From positions 15,392,606-15,456,605 of the forward strand of contig CM057167.1 of the NCBI GenBank assembly GCA_029962745.1: a DNA stretch of 64,000 nucleotides. The letters run 5' to 3'. Of the stretch, positions 59,985 through 64,000 are shown piece by piece. The notes below the pieces were generated by a model, which made no database searches, was not told the DNA's origin, and worked only from the letters and a program-made list of their open reading frames with translations. Positions within the stretch are counted from its first letter, which is position 1; the number at the start of each line of letters is the position of its first letter. The stretch is from Echinometra lucunter. Taxonomy: Eukaryota; Echinodermata; Echinoidea; Camarodonta; Echinometridae. The position numbers were made by a program, and so were the translations under genes.

Positions 59985-60960
59985 GGGATTTAAGTGAGTA
60001 AAGTCTTTTACAAGTAACGATTTGACAAGGGATGGCAGGAAATGGGAAAAGAAATTTAAGATCTTGAATATAAAACTAAAATCTATTGAGGTATCTAAGA
60101 GAGAGAGAGAGAAATAGAAAGACAGACAGGGAGAGGCAGAGAGAGTGACAAAGTCAGAAAGAGAGAGTGCATGAGACAAGAGAGGGAGAGAGGGGTAGAG
60201 GAAGATAGAAAAAGAGAGATGGGAAGAGGGGAGAGTGAATCAAGAGAGAGAGAGGGGGAGAGTATAATGATGGGTATGGGGTGGGGTAAGTGAAGGAGGG
60301 AGAGAGAGGGAGAGGAAGAGAAGAAGAAGAGGAGGACGAAGAAGAAGAAGAAGAAGAAGAAGAAAGAAGAAGAAGAAGAAGAAAATGGTATTTAAGTGAG
60401 TAAATTCCTTTACTAGGTAACGATTTGACAAGGGATGGCAGGAAATGGGAAAAGGAATGGAAGATCTTGAATATAAAACTCAAATCTGTTGAGCTATGTA
60501 AGAGAGAGATAGATAGAGAGACAGAGACAGACAGAGACAGGGAGAGGCAGAGAGAGTGACAGAGTCAGAGAGAGAGAGAGAGAGTGCATGAGACAAGAGA
60601 GGGAGAGAGGGGTAGAGGAAGATAGAAAAAGAGAGATGGAAAGAGGGGAGAGTGAGTGAAAAGAGCGTGAGAGAGAGAGAGAGGGAGGGGGAAGAGTATG
60701 GGTATGGGGTGGGGTGGGGTAAGTGAAGGAGGGAGAGAAAGGGAGAGAAAAAGAAGAAGAAGAGGAGGAGGAAGAAATAGCAGGAGGAGGAGAAGAAGAA
60801 GAAAAAGAAGGGTATGGGGTGGGGTAAGTGAAGGAGGGAGAGAGAGGGAGAGAAAAGAAGAAGAGGAGGAGGAGGAGGAGGAAGAAGAAGAAGAAGAAGA
60901 AGAAGAAGAAGAAGGGTATGGGATGGGGTAAGTGATGGAGGGATAGAAAGAGAGAGAGAG
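59985..60960. repeat. About 403-bp tandem duplication ending in GA/GAA purine tracts
   Basis: AACGATTTGACAAGGGATGG is at 60016 and 60419, both followed by GATCTTGAATATAAAACT, GAGGCAGAGAGAGTGACA, GTGCATGAGACAAGAGAGGG and GGGTATGGGGTGGGG. The subunit starting GGGTATGGGGTGGGGTAAGT recurs at about 60272, 60699, 60810 and 60914, each time followed by GGAGGGAGAGA and (GAA)n. Purine bias of one strand extends for almost 1 kb. The Leu/Ser-rich minus-strand ORFs here (109-180 codons) are compositional. Confidence 0.85.
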
Positions 60961-62085
60961 ATGGAAGTAGTGGAGAGGCCACTCATTTTTTACCTGTGTG
61001 AATTCACACATTACCTTCGCAATTTCCGATGCCTTATTTTCCATGCAAACATTCTCACCATCATGGACACACGTCTCTTCACATATGCTAGCCTTTAAAG
61101 TATTCAAAAGCCTCCGGCTGCAATCACAAACCTACAAAACAAGTGTCGTGACTTCAACCGAAAGACCTATTTGAAGCTGGCTTGACAGAAACTGACTTTC
61201 ATGAAACTGTTGTTCTGTATCCTCAGTCTTAATGTGGTAAGCGTCTAGGGATAAAGGCTGTATTTCAATTTATAGCATGTAAAATTTTACAGTGACTGTT
61301 TTAAGAGTCATTCGGACATTTAACTGTTTAAAAAAGTATTCATTCATTTTTACAATGATTAAGTTTGGTAAGCTATCTGCTTTTAAGTAATCTTTACATT
61401 TCTAACTTTATCGTTCCATTGTGATGTTTTATTCACCCAAACCTGTTTCAGTTCATCAATCTCTCAGCCACGATGGGTTTTTTTTTCAGAAAAAGATTAA
61501 CGGAAGGGAACAAGACAGCAACGCAGGATTGTCAAGCTACATCTAGCTACATCGGTATGCCAACTTCTAAAATTCAATCTGAGTTAGATAAAAACAATGT
61601 CATAAGAAAAAAAAAGGTCTCATGCCTTTCTCGTTTTAATTCCAACCACATTATTCAGATTTCCATCAACGCAACAAACCTCTCGGCAGTCCATGAAGTG
61701 CAAATAATCTTAAAGATTTCAATGGATTGTCAAAATCAGAGTATATCGATCTGTCGAATCGTATCTACATTTTTTACAACTCAAGCAAAAAATATACGAC
61801 CGAAAAAGGGCTCTTTTTATTAGCATCAAGCGTATCCATGTGGAGCAGTGACAGCCATTAGCGAACAGCCTGAAGTGAATTTTCCTCAGTTTATTTCGAA
61901 TTCTCAAAGCAATGGAATTCACATGCAAAGTTTTGAACCAAGTTTCTTCTACAGCGAATGTAATAGGCTTTAATGGTTATAATTGAAGATGGTATAGGAA
62001 GAAGGGGAGAATAAAGAGGGGAAAAAGGGAAAAGAAGATGATGATGAAGAAGAAGAAAAAAAGGGGAAAAAAGAAAGAGGAGGAG
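60961..62085. other. Anonymous DNA
   Basis: A 116-codon plus-strand ORF at 61473-61823 has no domain I recognise (starts MGFFFRKRLTEGNKTATQDC). It could be chance or part of an exon; there is no second line of evidence. Confidence 0.4.
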
Positions 62086-62088
62086 GAG

Positions 62089-62341
62089 TATACTCTCAGA
62101 AAAATGTACCAGTACCAGTGTTTTTTTTGAACTTCAAGAAAAAGGGGTTCTTTAAAGGGTTCTTCATATTTTCAAGAACCCCAAAAAGTTCCTTGTACAA
62201 CCAGTAATGGTTCTTAAAGACCCATTTGGAACCATTTAGAGAACCTTTATCGGTTAGTAATGGTTCTTTGAAGAACCTTTAAAGGTTCCAAATGTGGGAC
62301 AAGAAAAGGTTCTAATCTGCACCATTTTTTCTAAGAGTGTA
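62089..62341. mobile_element. MITE of AAGAACC/GGTTCTT type with TACACTCTTAG ends
   Basis: Ends TATACTCTCAGAAAAATG and CATTTTTTCTAAGAGTGTA are inverted with few mismatches. The interior repeats GGTTCTTTAAAG, AAGAACCC, AATGGTTCTT and GAACCTTTAAAGGTTC in both orientations. It has no ORF of its own. Confidence 0.8.
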
Positions 62342-62519
62342 GGAGACGGAGCCTGGAGGGGAAGGAGGAGAATCATCATGATCATTGATGGCGCTAAGAC
62401 ACCTGAACATTATTCTAACATTAAAAATTTGATTGTTTTACCAATGAAAGTGCAGAACTTTGTTTAAAGTATTGCTGAACTTCCTTGATGATGAGAATAT
62501 AACGAGACCAAACTAAACT

Positions 62520-62725
62520 AAAATCTTAGATCACCATTTAAAAAGGCCGTGGAGTGACTACATTTTCAAAATGGTAGATTAACACTTTGAACATGCTGGA
62601 TTCAACATTATTAATGGTGATTTAACATAATTTTTACAGTGTTGATCGACCATTGTGAAAAATGTCGTCATTCCTCGGCCCTTTTAAAATGGTGATTTAA
62701 TGTAACATTTTAGTTTTCAGAGTGT
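62520..62725. mobile_element. Palindromic MITE with right end CAGAGTGT
   Basis: Left arm GATCACCATTTAAAAAGGCC and CATTTTCAAAATGGTAGATT; the inverse right arm has GATCGACCATTGTGAAAAATG and GGCCCTTTTAAAATGGTGAT. The hairpin spans nearly the full 206 bp. The right terminus TTTTCAGAGTGT is clear, the left terminus is eroded. Confidence 0.75.
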
Positions 62726-64000
62726 ATCAGTACAGGTATAAGCAACATCGCTAACACCCTTTTACACTGTTTTAACAAGAAAAGCCCGTCGGAGTTCATT
62801 GTTATTTTGCATTTTAAGATTGATTTCACGGTTTTTAATGATTACAAAAAATACTATTAAATAGAATAATAAAAGGGTTTCATGAGCAATCAATTTTGCT
62901 TGATATGTCAAGATTCCAAGAGATGAAAAACAGTGAAAAAAGCTAAACTAAACCTCCCCTTTAACCATTAACACAAAGTTCAGTTGATACGGCATGGCAT
63001 CAAGCAGACGCTATTCCGCCTAAGTGAAAATCGGGGTGCATTTTCTAAAACAAGGAAAGCCAATGAATGATTGATGAGTTTACATTTGTGGTTATATCTT
63101 GTATAGTGTCTTGTAGTGTGATGATAAGGGAGAACTAATTTGGACTGAATTTTCTTCCGCTGTTGAACCACATAAGTGCACTAGCACGTCAGCTCCAGGA
63201 AGAGTTTAGGTTTTGATGGAAAGTTCTTTCACTCATAAAGTTCGATTTTTTTTTGTGAGTTTGTTATCATTATTGCTTATTTTTATGTTGCAATACCATC
63301 CGTCTCTCACTTCTGACTGAAAATCTTCCTCTTAATCATTCATTGCACATATTCTGGCAATTGTTCTTTATTTGTATTTTTCAATTGAAATAACAATGGA
63401 TAGTAATGGAATTTATATTATTATGCATTCGAAAATATACTGAACCCGTTTTTCTTGTCGATGTTTGTTAGCATATCCTGCGATTAAAAAGAAGTAAAGT
63501 GCCATAAATGCACGCAATATCTCTGAGATTATCAGTACTTCCTATACTGAAATTAAGTCAACATTATGTTTGCCAGTGGATAATGTTTCCATGCGTTCTC
63601 AATCACGAGGCTTATCACCGCAAGGACCTTGATCCATTCCAATCCACGAGACATCAGCAAATTGCTTATATTTCACAAGAATCTTAATTTTTCTCCCCAG
63701 AGTTTTTCCTGCATTTCAGTGATTTCAGCACCGGCGTAAATCCACTTTGAGGAGTGGGAGGGGGGGAATGATTGACTTTTTTGTCGATTTTTTTATTTTT
63801 TATTTTTTTATTTTTTGCTGTCGAACTCACACTTAAGTATAAACATACACCCTCATCCACCCGCACAGACCCCCTTACACACATTTTAATTTCCATTTTG
63901 CGAGCGAGCGAAGCGAACGAGCCAAAAATAACCACCTTTCTGGTTTCAGTTTAATCGCATTTTCAACTAGAAATTCTAAAATATGATGGTAGTTCATGGC
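62726..64000. other. AT-rich DNA without recognisable genes
   Basis: A T-rich stretch with ATTTTTTATTTTTT repeats at 63788-63817 and the phrase GAGCGAGCGAAGCGAACGAG at 63902-63921. No coding sequence is supported. Confidence 0.5.

Noticed and set aside
60154..61107. Minus-strand ORFs up to 180 codons rich in Leu, Ser and Pro
   Set aside because: Arise from strand-asymmetric GA/GAA tracts; open in several frames at once, no domain.
61473..61823. 116-codon plus-strand ORF
   Set aside because: No family recognised and no splice or homology evidence available.

Overview
This is non-prokaryotic DNA: AT-rich and dense in non-LTR retrotransposons, tRNA-derived SINE-like repeats, foldback/MITE-type DNA elements, long (GA)n and poly-G tracts, with no operons and almost no long ORFs. 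Repeat style and very high allelic divergence suggest a marine invertebrate, perhaps an echinoderm; this is inference, because no host gene was recognised to anchor it. No host protein-coding gene, rRNA, intact tRNA or CRISPR array could be supported. All recognisable coding sequence belongs to retrotransposons.

The dominant structure is a duplicated, partly inverted layout across two 500-N gaps (14176-14675 and 25011-25510). Block Y occurs at 1-14175 (copy A) and again in direct orientation at 36368-41281 (copy B). Block X occurs at 14676-25010 (copy A) and in inverted orientation at 26341-36429 (copy B). Copy B is contiguous X-Y. Reverse-complementing 14676-25010 and placing it before position 1 recreates the same X-Y order, and the two ends share an exact 62-base overlap. 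The copies differ by scattered SNPs, indels and presence/absence of mobile elements, as two haplotypes would. The simplest reading is that both alleles of one about 15-kb locus were put in one scaffold, with the piece at 14676-25010 placed backwards.

Copy A carries a 9,263-bp non-LTR retrotransposon (3112-12374, minus strand) that copy B lacks; copy B keeps the empty site at 39282-39287, and a 6-bp target duplication flanks the insertion. It has an intact L1-like ORF1, an endonuclease/reverse-transcriptase ORF2 broken by frameshifts in its 3' half, an 8-bp 3' terminal repeat, and an unusual 4.66-kb spacer between the ORFs containing a roughly 415-bp dimeric tandem array. Other allelic insertions are a MITE (456-595), a LINE 3' fragment (20630-21306) and a SINE-bearing stretch (15868-16301) in A, and a SINE (35361-35602) and a MITE (40598-40759) in B.

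The single-copy remainder (41282-64000) holds a 5'-truncated RTE-like LINE (43130-44444), several foldback elements with terminal inverted repeats (47002-47381, 51037-51286, 52738-53200, 58098-58497, 62089-62341, 62520-62725), three compound tandem arrays whose units end in (GA)n, and otherwise anonymous AT-rich DNA. A recurrent theme is poly-G: in at least one element, present in both haplotypes, the G-run lies inside the terminal inverted repeats.
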